NCBI GenBank assembly: GCA_038049695.1
Contig: CP142453.1
Location: 3,874,501-3,938,500 of the forward strand
Direction: 5' to 3'
DNA length: 64,000 bases
Source of the DNA: Cinnamomum chago
Taxonomy: Eukaryota; Streptophyta; Magnoliopsida; Laurales; Lauraceae
Shown here: positions 1-11,648 of the stretch, in pieces
Layout of the letters: every line of letters begins with the position of its first letter
Numbering within the stretch: position 1 is the stretch's first letter
Program-made: the position numbers and the translations under genes
The notes under the pieces: model-generated
Database searches by the model: none
The model's input: only the letters and a program-made list of their open reading frames with translations
What the model was told of the DNA's origin: nothing

Positions 1-359
1 AAGAATTATTCAATTATAAAACATTCACCTACACATTCAGAATTTATACATGGAAATGTTTGATAAAAATGACCAGATTTTACAGTTTTTTTGCCTGGTC
101 GCTTAAACCACCAACATGACAATATCAAAATATCTTTTTAGGGTACATATAGGCCCCTATGATTTCCAATAATTACAAAAAACTCCTTGTATTTTGAAAA
201 TTCACACACACACACACGAAAACATACTTTTATGAAGATCTCAAGAAACTTCTTTGACCAGTGTTTGATATCACCATGGTCAAAGGTGATCCATAGCTAC
301 TTTTCCAGTCCAGTCAATATATATTCAAAATTAGCAAGTTTTACCTAATAATTTAGAGC
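1..359. other. AT-rich stretch without a recognised gene
   Basis: No open frame, RNA gene or clean repeat end is visible. There is a short CA run near 203-218. Sequence from about 360 onward has GACCCAACCC-type motifs and may be a decayed repeat that the 553-2037 element entered. Confidence 0.5.
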
Positions 360-1040
360 TAGGGGTGACAAAATCTGACCCAACCCACATTTGACCCACC
401 TAACATGACCTGCCATATATACAAGTTGGTCACAGGTCAGGAGAACTTGGCCTGCAATAAAAAAGGGTCAGGTTAGGGTCAACCGACATAACCCGCCTAA
501 CCCAATGGGTTGGTTTAGGGTTGACCCTCATACATAAACCCATTTAAAAATTGGGGCATTTGACCGGAGGTCCCTCAATATTGGTTTTATTGCAAACGGT
601 CCACGAATTAATTTTGTAGAGGCAAAGGTCCCTTCCACCATTTCATATACTTGAAAGGACAATAATGCCCTCATATTCTCTTTATCTCTTTATTAAAAAA
701 CGCTAAGCCTAAAATCGCAGTAACTTGCCAAAAAAGGAACGAAAGCGAGAAATTAGAGATTTTGAAACATCAGGCGCAAAGAGAAGGAGGGAAAATGAAT
801 CAGGGAAGGAGACAGTTCATCAGGTGGATCCCACCACGGATGGGCATCGATCAACAAATCTAATTAACCAGACATTGATGATTGTCAAATTGGTGAAAAA
901 CATCCTACTCAAAACTGATAGTTTTGGGTGGCTAACATTAACCAATCAAAGCCAATGTCCCCCAAAATGCCCTATTCATAGTGGGGCACACCATATGAAC
1001 AACCTTGATTGGAAGCATTTGTGCCTCGTATCCAATTAAA

Positions 1041-1190
1041 CTGTTTCAAAACTCAGGTTAATTTGTTCCAGAATTCGGATAAATTTGTCCAAAAACTCAG
1101 ATAAATTTGTTCCAAAACTCAAATAAATTTGTCCAGAACTAAAATAAATTTGTACAAAAATCAGATAAATTTATCCGAGTTAGCGACATA
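1041..1190. repeat. Minisatellite, 26-27 bp unit
   Basis: Five to six imperfect head-to-tail copies of a unit close to AACTCAGATAAATTTGTCC. It lies inside the 553-2037 element. Confidence 0.7.
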
Positions 1191-1386
1191 TGAATTTATT
1201 TGAGTTTGTCCCATAAACTCAGACAAATTTTTAGCGAATGACATGACTGAATTGTACAGAGGTCCCTTAATATTTTCGTTTAAGACCTTTTGCAATACCA
1301 AACTCAGATAAATTTAGAAAATGATGGATCAAATCCATGGTCTCATAATAAAAAAAAACCACTCTCCACCCTTCCTTCAAATCCAG

Positions 1387-1388
<2 letters not shown>

Positions 1389-1437
<49 letters not shown>
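1389..1437. repeat. (AC)n microsatellite
   Basis: About 24 uninterrupted AC dinucleotides inside the 553-2037 element. The frame that spells poly-Thr/His across it is an artefact. Confidence 0.95.
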
Positions 1438-1441
<4 letters not shown>

Positions 1442-2367
1442 CTCAAGACCCCAACTAAAACTTCATAAGAAAAAACAAGACCCAGAACTCAGAATACTAC
1501 CAAAATGAAGTTATTCTCACATCCGGGCCAGTTGGGAGCATCCTCGTCATCATGAACGATGTCGCCTCCTTCTACAAGACCAACACTCAAGACCAAAAGA
1601 ACAAGAACACCACTTGCAGAAATCCATGAATTCCCAAAATTCAACACAAACAGGAACTAGAAGAATAAAGGGAAATTGGGGAGTTTCGAAACATCATCTA
1701 AAACTAGGAATTTTGTTCCCTCCCATTTGAACTTCAAAACTTGATCTATTCCCTCCCATTTGAATATCGAAACTTCATCTAGAAGGAAATAAAATCCGTT
1801 AGAGGGGCAAATCAGTCATGAAATATCATGTTAAGGAGCTTAAAAATATAGATTAAATTCATGACATAACTTCAGACAGTTACAGGGGTAAATCAATCAT
1901 GACAATGTGTGATCTGTTGTATTTAGGAACCTCCGCCTAAAATATGTCCAACTGCGTGGACTGCAGGCCTTAATCGAAACTTTTATGGACCAGAGCCTTT
2001 AAACGACACAATTAAGGGACCTTTCGCCAATTTTCTCTTAAAAATTTTGGTAGTTTAATATTTCGATACTTAGAATAGTTTATTTTAGGCGGAATGATCC
2101 AAGCATATGTTTGGTGTTTTTTGGCTTGCAATTTAACTCGAATATGGCCTTAATATTTGAAATGGATTGGGTTTGGGCCATGATTATACAGGTTGGGAGA
2201 GGTTAAATGGGTTGATCTGCATTAAATGCAGTTATGCAGATCGGGTCGACTCACAACTTGCGCAGGTTGAAGCTACTGGACCATAACTGTAGATATGAGT
2301 TGGACTTCAACCAGTAGGTATGTCTTGTCCCTGATACTTCAATATAGGCAGAATATTGTGTTGTGTC

Positions 2368-2812
2368 TAGGGTTGTAAATGGGTCCCCGATTCTCCGATT
2401 ACCCGAAGGTTCCGACCCGTTAGGTTCCAGGTCTGGGTCCTTATTTTGGTCCCGATAAGCAAATGGTTCTGGTTCCGAATCCTTTTTTTGGAACCCATAC
2501 CTAAACGGTTCCGGTTCCGAGTCCACAGTGGCTCAGACCCATGGACCTGGGACCCGACCCAATATATACTAACATAAGGTAACTTTAGTATGTAAAAACA
2601 GAACCCTTTTTACTTTTCTACTTTTCTACATTAGGATTTCTACTTTTCTACATCTCATACCCGGCACTGGAACCAGACCCGCCTCACAAATGGTTCCGGT
2701 TCTGATTCCCATTAATATTATCGGTTCCGGTTCCGGTTCCCCCTCTTAGAAAACGGTTCCGGTTCCAATTCCACCCTGGACCCGGACCGGAACCGACCCG
2801 TTTACAACCCTA
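2368..2812. mobile_element. hAT-type MITE with 8-bp target duplication
   Basis: The 445-bp element is bounded by TAGGGTTGTAAATGGGTC and its near-exact inverse GACCCGTTTACAACCCTA. It is flanked by perfect 8-bp duplications GTTGTGTC at 2360-2367 and 2813-2820. An 8-bp duplication and these ends fit the hAT superfamily. Both flanks are packed with GGTTCCGGTTCC-type motifs, which look like subterminal transposase-binding repeats. There is no coding capacity; the minus-strand frame at 2251-2526 only reads through the motif array. Confidence 0.85.
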
Positions 2813-2820
2813 GTTGTGTC

Positions 2821-3311
2821 ATATTGCATCTGAACCTTCATTTCACTTTTATGTGTAGAATCCATGTTCCTGCCATATCAATGGTGTGTCCCTGCTGGGA
2901 TCCAGGCATCATAGGTTTTGACCCAACCCATCCTATTTCCAAGCCCTATTTCTAGCCATGTTTAGTCATCCATTGATCCATAACTTGACTCATGGTTCAA
3001 CCATGGTTTGGCCCTAGTTAATCCCATGGTTAGAACCACAATTAACGTAGGGCTTATTGAACTAAAAACTCTCCACAGTTATTAAACTGTCGTCTGGTTT
3101 AAATCCCTTTTTAGATGGACGGTTCAAATCCCTTTTCCTTATATTTATTGTTTCCACATCCCATCTGCATCTCAAATTTTCCCTTCCCATTCACAAACTT
3201 GCACATCCATACTTACTAAATCCATTCCAACAAAAATCTACTTCAACTCTCTTCCTCGAACAACAATTCAATCCAAACAAATCCGCTCGAATGCTATATC
3301 AACCATGGTTC
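2821..3311. other. Intergenic stretch, nothing recognised
   Basis: Unique-looking sequence with repeated CATGG words (near 2980-3035 and 3300). No frame longer than about 60 codons and no repeat boundary were found. Confidence 0.5.
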
Positions 3312-3657
3312 AAAATAGCAGCCGCATTATTGGTAGTAGCGGTTGAGGCCGCTACGCTATTTTAAAAATAATAGTGCTATGGTCTAAAAACCCGAGTAGA
3401 GCTAAGCAGTTTTAATTGAAGACATTATTTTTCCTACTTTTTCTCCTCAATGGCCGTTCCTAAAGTTGTCTCTACCCTTATATGGTTCCAAATCACTAAA
3501 AAAACACAGGATTGACTGCTACATAAGATTTGGATTCTTTTGAATACTTAAAATATTCACATTGTTATGCCGCTACGTATCGCTGCAACCGCTACATATA
3601 ACTCGCTACATAGCGTTTTGGCTATTGGTCGCTATGCCCTCCACAACCGCTATTTTT
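3312..3657. mobile_element. Possible MITE with AAAATAGC(A/G)G ends
   Basis: The left edge AAAATAGCAGCCGC is mirrored by ACCGCTATTTTTA at the right edge, and the interior repeats GCGGT/CCGCTA words in both orientations. I could not find a target duplication, so the boundaries and family are tentative. Confidence 0.35.
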
Positions 3658-4304
3658 ATCCTTAATTTCAACAACAAAAGCCCACAACAAGAAACAACAA
3701 AACACACTTGTTGTTAATTGTTACATCCATTTTGAAAAATACCTTCTGTATGATATGATTACATGATGATGTATAATTTCTCCATTTGTGCAACATAGTA
3801 GATAGGTGGACAGAAGCAACTTCAAGGATGCTTCTAATCTCTTATTTAGTGTTCTTAAAAGGGACATAAAATAAAGAGTCAGTATACCCATTTTATGGGA
3901 CAATTTTAAAATGATTTGAATTAAGTTATTTGAGAGTGGTTGACTTGAGCATTGCAAGAATCATAGAAATTAGTAATGTATGATGCCCAATATGGCATGG
4001 ATATGATAGGGACACACCATAGACAAGTCTGGGACATGAATTTTACAATAAAAAGAGAAGTATTGGATATGATATGACACGATACATGTTGCCTATTTTG
4101 AAGTATCCATGCATCATACATAGTAATAGTGGTAGCAGGCTAGCAACAACAACAAATATTAACAATGGAGGTATAACCCACTCCATAATGCTATGAATGG
4201 GGTCCTTTTTAGCAAATAGTGGCTAAATGGAGATCTAATTAACAATTAAAAAAATTGGAGTATTTTCATTGTATCTTTAAATGCCCTGATATATCTTTCT
4301 TCAG

Positions 4305-5458
4305 TGATAAGAGTCTAAAATGTACTATTTAGGCCCCTTAGTTTAGACTTTGATATACATTTTGATGCAATTAATTAGTCTAATTATGTTATTTTTATGT
4401 TTACAGGTCCCTAGGAGCATTGAGAAGAGATCGGTGCAAAACAGAATGAAATTGGAGAAAAATGCAAAAAATCTAAAAAATCAGAGCTCTCTGGCTCCAG
4501 GTGTCTGGACGCCCGGTCACAGAGAGGACCCCAGATGAAAATTTGTCCTGGCATCTGGATGCCCGGTCACAGAGGCGTCGAGGACAAAATTTATCATGGC
4601 GTTCGGACGCCCGGACCGGCTGATAGTTTGCCTCATGCGCGTTTTGAAGAGGTTTTTCATCCCAAAACCTATAAATAAAAGCCCAAACTCGTTTTTGAGG
4701 ATACACACATCTTGGGAGAAGGTCTGTAGCAAGGTTTTGGAGCTTTTGGAAGCGCGTCCATGAGGATTTCATTAGAGATTTTTCGTCAACCTCTTGCCAT
4801 GCGTAACTAAATCTTTATCTTTGGGTTGTGATGAAGCCCTAATCTCTTGTTTATGGTGATGTATAGGTTTAAGGTTTTATTTTAAACGCTTTTGGTTATA
4901 TGACAAGATGTTAATCCATTGATTGGATTTTATTAATGCAATATCTATTTCTTTGGTATTTTAATCTTGTAGATTTGAATACTAAGTTATATAACGATGC
5001 TTGAATGAATGTGTTTGTTAGATCTAAGATAATCTATGCCATAGAGATAGGTTATGCCCCGATTTACATCTACATCCCTTATTTGTTGGCTCTGAAAGTT
5101 TGTAATCAGAACGAGTCTTTATAGCGTTGATAGTGAAACCCTAGGTTTACACTTGCCATTGTGCGAGGTTAGAGTGGATTTGTACCCTGAGATCTTTTCT
5201 CTAATTGAATCAACCCTATCTTTTAATTTGTTAATTTAAAAATAAAAACCCATTAAACCAACACTTCGTTTTCTAATAGGATTAGTTTAATAATCAGAAC
5301 TTTGTTTTCTAATAGCATTAGTTTAGGAATTTAGGAAATAACCCAACTTAGCATTTTTGTCCTAGTGGATACGATACTCGGTTAACATCTTTGCTTTTAC
5401 AAGCAAAGATAGTAGCAGAGAATAATTTATATTTGCAACCCTATTTTAGGACTGGTCA
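4305..5458 (+). mobile_element. Solo LTR (1154 bp), 5-bp target duplication TTCAG
   Basis: Begins TGATAAGAG and ends CTGGTCA, giving the TG...CA limits of an LTR. It is flanked by perfect TTCAG repeats at 4300-4304 and 5459-5463. The homologous point in copy B (around 47641-47646) lacks the insertion. A TATA-like CTATAAATAAAAG lies near 4670. The last 100 bases contain GTGGATACGATACTCGG, a phrase common near the 3' end of plant Ty3/Gypsy LTRs. No internal domain or second LTR is present, so it is a solo LTR from intra-element recombination. Small frames inside (for example 4473-4772 minus) are not genes. Confidence 0.85.
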
Positions 5459-5835
5459 TTCAGCAATGTGTGAAAAGTGGGGTTTTCATTAGAAGTGATA
5501 ATGGATATCATTAGTTTTTTGGTGTAAAGATCATATGCATTTGGTACTGGGGTCCTGAACTATAGCCCAATTGCCTGAGCAAAAATAAGGTTCTCTTTTC
5601 TTTTTCTACAGTATACATCTTCAATTCTGTGCATATCCTTTGTGACGTTGATTTTTATGAAGTGACTTTGCCTTTACTTTGAAAGGAAAACTGATACATT
5701 TTTATCTTGCTGGATCTTTTTTTTTTTCATTCATGCATGGTTACTTGGATTATATAATGGATTTGAGCAGTAAAAAGCGCAGGGAAACTTCTTGGATTAT
5801 AATGATGTCTTGTTTGTTCATTTTGTTTGTTAACA

Positions 5836-5910
5836 GGCATCTTTGAAGGCAGAGCAGGAGAAGAAAAGGGGAATTTATTTTCCAATGAGGAAGTACGCTG
5901 TCAAGGTGTA
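5836..5910 (+). pseudogene. Orphan terminal exon, also present at 48353-48427
   Basis: A pyrimidine-rich tract and acceptor (TTTGTTAACAG) precede an open stretch reading ASLKAEQEKKRGIYFPMRK followed by YAVKV and a stop. Copy B keeps the same acceptor and frame with a few substitutions (KTEREKKRENYFPMRK). This looks like the last exon of a basic, possibly ribosome-associated protein, but I do not recognise the gene with certainty and found no upstream exons. It is most likely a remnant carried by the duplication. Confidence 0.35.
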
Positions 5911-6984
5911 GGGTAGCAGTGTTAGATATAGGCCAGTTTGTTGTTCTGTTTGAAAATGGATCTTGTCATCTCTTTTGAATCCACATTTGTCCAAATACTA
6001 TGTGTCTTTAATGAGTTCTTCTCTACTATTTGTTACTTAAAATCAAGTTTTGTGGTAGATTAATAAGCTTGTCTGACTGTGAGTTGTGAGATGTCTGACT
6101 GTTCCATCAGGTGTGCCGTACTGAACATTCCCTGATCGAAAAAGTTGCAGCTCAATTCATCAGTCCCGCTAGCAGAGCTGTTAATTTGAATTAAATATAC
6201 TTGTGAACATAACCTGTTGGTAACTGTCTCACTGAGTAATTAGATGATATCCATTCTAATCATGCTGGTTAAGAAAATGGTTCTGATTGTAGGACTGAAA
6301 ATATGTTAATGTTAATTTGCGGGAACAGATCCTTTTAAAGTCTTCTCCAAATTAGAGCCCCCAGATCTCTGCTGGGGACTTCCAGTGGAAAATGTGGCAA
6401 ATCTGTTCGTTTCTTTTTGTTTTAGCTCCTTGGTAAGAAAATTTGAAGGAAAAGTTTGACAAAATAAATGTAAATTGTAGTTAGTTTCATTTTAAAGACT
6501 TATTAAGTCTTAATTTTTCCACATGAATTTAAACATTATCCTTTGACGTTTTTTCATTTTTCTTAAAGAAGTATTACATGCTAATTTAAATTTGCTTATT
6601 ATGTAATTATGTTGTCATATTGCTAATGTCATGATTCGAAGGAAATGAACATAGGTTGGATCAAGGTTGATTGAACCTTAGGTTCTTATTTTTCCCCTTA
6701 AAACATTACTTAGAAGTGCCTGATGTAAAATTTTAATTTTTTTAGTGTTATTGATGCCTTTTTCTTAGAACATATTTTTACAAAGGACGATCCAAAAGTC
6801 ATTTGCAAAGATTAAATGTAAAACGTCTTGCAGTAGGAGGATAACTAAAAAGAAAGGAGGATGGGAAATGGATAACTAGGGTGATGGCTTGTTATTCATT
6901 TTTCATCTTTTTTATTCTATTTTCATAAAATGAAATGCTTTTTTATGCTTATTTATAAAAATTGACTTATGATATTTATTTTTA

Positions 6985-8415
6985 GAGGAATTTACGGGAC
7001 AAATCCCCGTAGGACCCCATATGTCCTACCAAGACCTCGTATCACATTGGACACGGGAGGGGTCCTCATGTGGACTTTTCTTCTTCTTGTTTTTTTTTTT
7101 TTTCGTTTTTGTGATATGGTCGATATCGACGATTATGTTTATCAGATTTTCTTCAATATGTAACTGTCTTATTTGCTGAACATAGCAAAATGATCGATAT
7201 CGACTATATCGCAAAATAACAAGAAAAAAGATGAATCTGGGTTTTTCTCTCTTGGAGGAGGAGGAGGAGGGAGGATCGCCTCAACATGCCCATCTTCTTC
7301 TCTCTCTCTCTCTCTATTCAAGACCTCATCCCACAAACAAAATAAGCACAATCTCTCTCTCTCAAACCGTCTAATAGAGGAAAAATCTCTCTCAGCCATT
7401 TCATCAAACACCTTCGTTACACACCATCAACCAACCCAACATCGACAAAAACAACGATAACCATCCCTGCTCTCCACTCAAATGCTCATATTCCAACTAT
7501 TCTCCTCCTTCTCCCCAAACCCCACCAACCAAATCCATTAAAATCCCTTTCTTCTCTTCTCTTGAAATCTCCTTTTCCTCTTTCTTCAATCTCTCCACTC
7601 TCACCTCTCTTGACGTCTGCAAATGGGCAGGGATCATCTCTCTCGCCCTTGTAGCCACCAAAAGAACCACCAGGCTCCTCCTCCTAAACCCTTTCTTCTG
7701 GATGTAATTTAGCTGGACGTGGCTCTTCTAGCCTTGGGTTGTCGCCGTCGCTCTCGCATTCTATGGCCTCTATTGCCTCCGCAAACACTCCTAGCAGAAA
7801 GCTAGCATTCTCGAGCAGGTTGCCATTGTAACATCTGTAATCACGTGGCTGACCCTCGTCCCACCCGCCCATTTCAACGGATACCTCGAGGGCTGGCCAA
7901 TTGTCTTCTTTTTCTCCTACTTCTTCTTCTTCGAGTCCAGCGTCCGCAGTCGCTTTATGGCGATCTCTATCCCTACCCGTACCACCCCATATGGGATATT
8001 AGCCTGCCCTTCCCTGCCTTTCTCGCATTCGCAGGTGCCATCTTGGTTGGCCACTGGCTCCCCGCATTGGAGGGGCCGGAGTTGCACCTTGCTCCGGGAG
8101 GCTGGGCCAGTCTTGCCATTTGGGCATTGATTGTCACTAGCCAATTCACGAAGCAACAGCAACAAAGGGAGAAAACTCAGATTTGTCTTTTTCTGTTATT
8201 TCGCGATATGGTCGATATCGACTATTCTGCTGTGTTCAACAAATAAGACAGTTATATGTTGAAGAAAATCTGACTGATTGTTGATATCGACAATATCGCA
8301 ATACGACAAAAAAAAGAAGAAAAATGCCACATGAGGATCCCTCCTGTGTCCAATGTGTTACGGGGTCTTGGTAGGACGTATGGGGTCATACAGGAATTTG
8401 TCCGGTAAATTCCTC
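6985..8415. mobile_element. Family-1 MULE carrying a gene fragment (Pack-MULE-like)
   Basis: The left end GAGGAATTTACGGGACAAAT and the right end, read inverted (GAGGAATTTACCGGACAAAT), start inverted repeats of over 200 bp. These repeats include poly-T tracts and palindromes of the GGTCGATATCGACC type near 7118, 7190, 8210 and 8282. The interior (about 7220-8170) is a captured host gene fragment, not a transposase. No matching target duplication is seen: the left flank is shared with copy B, while the right flank (from 8416) is homologous to DNA downstream of the F-box gene. The right junction may therefore be recombinant. Confidence 0.8.
7590..8168 (+). pseudogene. Captured fragment of a multi-pass membrane protein gene
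   Basis: Plus-strand translation yields strongly hydrophobic segments: SLALVATKRTTRLLLLNPFFW, then a stop, then VAIVTSVITWLTLVPPAHFNG and YLEGWPIVFFFSYFFFF. In a shifted frame it continues DPIWDIS-like and LPFPAFLAFAGAILVGHWLP. This reads as several transmembrane helices of a real protein, broken by at least two stops and a frameshift. The GC content is well above the AT-rich flanks, as expected of captured exonic DNA. I cannot name the parent gene. Copy B (49500-49894) retains only the left part of the element and lacks this segment. Confidence 0.45.
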
Positions 8416-8420
8416 AACGC

Positions 8421-9060
8421 AAAGATTCAACTGCAAAACGAGTTTTTGCTATTTTGCTGAGCAACTCAAGAATAATAACAACATGAAAAGGCTAAGATTG
8501 TCGAGAGAAAATCGGAAATCACAAACCATAGACAGAATGTCAGGATGACAAAAGTTAATTTGCTCATTGTGGTGAAGTGCATATAGACTACATGGATTCT
8601 ATTAGTTAGCAACATAATCTTTACTTTGGAGGAAGATTTTCTCCTATAGGAGTCCCACACAAATTGAGTGTAAGATTTTTGGTAGATGCCTTTGACTTTA
8701 TTAGAAAATGAAATATTATGTTTTATAATATGTTATCTTCTTAAATTTTTGTGTGCATCCAAACAGGCCTTAAAGATCTTGATATTTCCCTCTTTCAATA
8801 AGAAGTCTTTCATAATTCAATAGCTATTGGAGATTTAAGAAAATGTCCTTAAACATTAAATAGGCTTGTGATGAGGGACATTCCAATTTGATTTATGTCT
8901 CTTATATGTAATCCGGACATTGGGCTGAGGCTGACTTTATATTGGAGTAAATTTAGGCCAGACCCCATAAAACATGACGTTCATTTATAATGGTTCAAAT
9001 CTTCAATGGGTGGGTCCCACTTTGAGCTATCACTTCTTTCATTTGTAGGTACTATGGTCC
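8421..9060. repeat. Copy of the region downstream of the F-box gene
   Basis: Positions 8424-8857 match 26030-26438, and 8858-9060 match about 27308-27500. The two blocks are contiguous here but are separated downstream by the Helitron-like insertions at 26444-27307, so this copy is the empty-site allele for those insertions. Confidence 0.8.
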
Positions 9061-9744
9061 AAACTAAATTTCGGACCCACTGTTTGGACCAATCAGGGGG
9101 TGCCACATGGGGAGAGGATATTTTTTATTCATAAAGGAGATGGGATGTGACTTCTCTCCACATCTCTCCCCCCGTGTGGCTCCTCTAATTGGTCCAAACA
9201 GATTTCCCTATTTGGATCCGTTTCCGTTAGCAAGCATACTCGTTTCAAACTCTTCTCTCCACTACCATCAACAAATTAGCCCTTTTCATTTTTTGCCTTC
9301 TTACGAGAAGTTTAATTTTTCAACACGTAAAAAATCAAAGAAAACACAAAGTTGTGACACATGCAAATTTGAAAATCAAATCATGTGCCCAATATTTGTA
9401 TGCATGTTTTTTCAGGTTGTGTAATTTGAAAGAAACAACCTTGGATATATGTGAATAGTGAATTCGAGTATGAGATTTGATTTGGGGTTTAAGCTGCATA
9501 AACTACATACAAATGGCAAAAAAGTAAAAAGAGAGGATATTATTTTATTCAAAAGGGTGAAAGTTAATGTTCTAAAAAATTTGAAAGACTCAAAGTTAGA
9601 TTTTGCAGCATCAATTGAAATAGAAACTACAACTCAATTTATGGATTTTGATTGATATGGTCTGGTTTTGCTTGCATTGAAATTCAATTCAAAAGCTGCA
9701 ATATTTGATGTGTCATACTAAAGGTTGGACCTTATGGAAAGTAC

Positions 9745-11648
9745 TGATCTATGTTGTTTGCAATTTGATGGTTAGCATATGCATTCATTTTCATCACTTC
9801 ACCTAGTTTCAAAATTGCATCTCGGTAAATTGAAAATCATGTTTGTAAATTAACCCTATCATGTTTTGTTCAAAATGCTTTTGGTTGATTTCATCTTGAT
9901 TCCAAATGTGATTTTATTTGACTTGCAAATCTTTAGTTTTCTATGGTACACTTGGTTTTCAAAGATTTTTTAGTCAAATCCTTCAAAAATTTTGAATTTC
10001 TGACTGTATACACTGTCGGTCAGCCTATCGACTAACCGACCAGCAAACCGAGCTCAACCGTGCTTTTGTCGCTTCCAATTCCAGCAAGGTGGTTTTTCTG
10101 TCGGTCAGCTTGTCGGTCGAAGTTTGGTTGACCTAAGGTGTCTTAGTACTTGACCGAACTCTGTTTCGGTTTTGATTCCAGAGAGCATGCTTTTCAATCA
10201 TTTTGCTCTGTCGGTCAGGTGTACGTCGGTCCCATGTTGGTCGACCAAATGAGTCTCGGTGAACCGACAATAGAATTGTTTCAAAAATATATGACCATTG
10301 TAATATGACCGTTGGGTTCTGCCAACCGAACTCTATATGTCGGTTGACCGACAAGAGATCCGTTGGACACTTATTTTCTCTTATATAAAGAACCCTACAT
10401 TGTCTTTGGAGAAGGGGCTTGAGAGTCTCTTTGGAGACCAATCTTGGGAATTTTTCTGAACATCATTTAAACCCAAAGATCAAGTATAACTCAAGGGAGC
10501 AAGAGGAACATCTTGGAAAGACAAAGCTTGATTCTATAGTTAAACATCTTAGTAAGCTTTGCTCTTCTCATATCATTTGTTACATTCTAATTTATCTTAT
10601 TGGAAAATCTCTTGTAGCATGTCAACTATGATGTGTTGAATCCTTTATATTATCTTTGATTTATTTATTATTGGATTCATCACTTAGTCTCAAACCAAGT
10701 CATTGCCTTGTTGTATAAATCATGCTTACTTCAACTTTCTTGTTTCTAATTGATGCATGATCACTCTACTTGGTTGAGTCTTTAGCTAGTTGTTTTCACT
10801 CTATGATCTCATAGGAAACCTTTATGTTTTGAAAACAACTTTGCTCTCTCATTACATGTTCTTTAAGATTTAAATTTTCTTACAACTTACATTTCTTGAT
10901 TAATGAAATCTTTACAAGTTGTCTTTTGAAAAAGAACATGTGATTTGCAATACAACTTCAATCTATCTATTTCTGCACTTTAAACTTTGAAATGCTTAAA
11001 GCATATATCATTTGAGCCTTCTTATTAACTTTGATTGAAGTTTACACACATACATCATGTGCATTCATCTTTGCATTACATAGAGTGTTGTGTGAGTTTG
11101 TTTTACACTTTCATATCTGCCTAATTTAGAGGCATTGTAATTGGGCTTATATTGTATCTCTTAAAGTGTTTGTATAGACACTTTCTTTGAGAAATCATCT
11201 CGTGTAAAGGTTATTGCTTAGCCTTAGAAAAACATAGTGTATATGTTATTGCTTAGCCTAAGGAAAGCATAGTGTTAGAGGTTATTACTTAACCTTTTTG
11301 AAAAGCGTATATAGTGGAAATCCGGTGGGGTGTTGGATCACAAGCCGGTAGTGGATATAGGCATTGAGGCCGAACCACTATTAGCCTTTTTGAAAAGATA
11401 TATAGTGGGAATCCGGTGGGGTGTTGGATCACAAGCCGGTAGTGGATGTAGGCATTGAGGCTGAATCACTATAAATCATTGTGTGATGGTGCATGATTTG
11501 TGGTGATTGTTTTTAGCTTCCGCATTTAGTTTGATAATCATCACTAATGGCTAATTAAACTATAGAATTTAAAATTAGTCATAATTGGTCACTATATTGA
11601 AGCTCACCCTATTCACCCCCCCTCTAGGGTAAAAATCCTGGACTTTCA
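9745..11648 (+). mobile_element. Copia-type solo LTR (1904 bp)
   Basis: Starts TGATCTATG and ends GGACTTTCA. The flanking 5-mers are AGTAC and TGTAC, differing at one base. Copy B at about 50425 is uninterrupted, which confirms the insertion. A TATA-like CTTATATAAAG lies near 10380. The 3' part has GTAGTGGATGTAGGCATTGA, GCCGAACCACTAT and CACCCCCCCTCTAG, phrases typical of plant Copia LTR 3' ends. A 92-bp internal tandem duplication sits at 11293-11476. No gag-pol lies beside it. Confidence 0.8.
11293..11476 (+). repeat. 92-bp tandem duplication inside the solo LTR
   Basis: Two copies start at 11293 and 11385 with CCTTTTTGAAAAG and end near GCCGAACCACTAT. They cover the conserved 3' LTR motif. 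The copies differ by a few substitutions. Confidence 0.85.

Larger units (their letters stand above)
553..2037. mobile_element. Non-autonomous Mutator-like element with 9-bp target duplication
   Basis: The 1485-bp element is flanked by identical 9-bp repeats TTAAAAATT at 544-552 and 2038-2046. Its ends are related inverted repeats: the left starts GGGGCATTTGACCGGAGGTC, and the right, read inverted, starts GAGAAAATTGGCGAAAGGTC. A 9-bp duplication is the hallmark of Mutator-type insertion. It encodes no transposase. The interior holds a 26-27-bp minisatellite and a long CA microsatellite. A 104-codon frame at 725-1039 has no recognisable domain and I do not call it a gene. Confidence 0.65.
360..2250. 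repeat. Decayed repeat with ACCCAACCC/GGGTT motifs, split by a younger element
   Basis: The left part (360-552) begins AGGGGTGACAAAATCTGACC and is rich in GACCCAACCC, CCGCCTAACCC and GGGTTGGTTTAGGG. Similar GGGTTTGGGCC, GGGTTGATC and CGGGTCGACTC motifs resume at 2160-2250, after the 553-2037 insertion. The start resembles hAT-type MITE ends, but I found no matching right terminus or target duplication, so the family is uncertain. Confidence 0.3.

Noticed and set aside
4473..4772. Minus-strand 99-codon frame
   Set aside because: Lies within the solo LTR at 4305-5458, no domain, and opposite to the LTR orientation.
9107..9655. Two plus-strand frames of 105 and 65 codons
   Set aside because: No recognisable domain, not conserved as frames in copy B (49950-50340), and the region is duplicated non-coding DNA.
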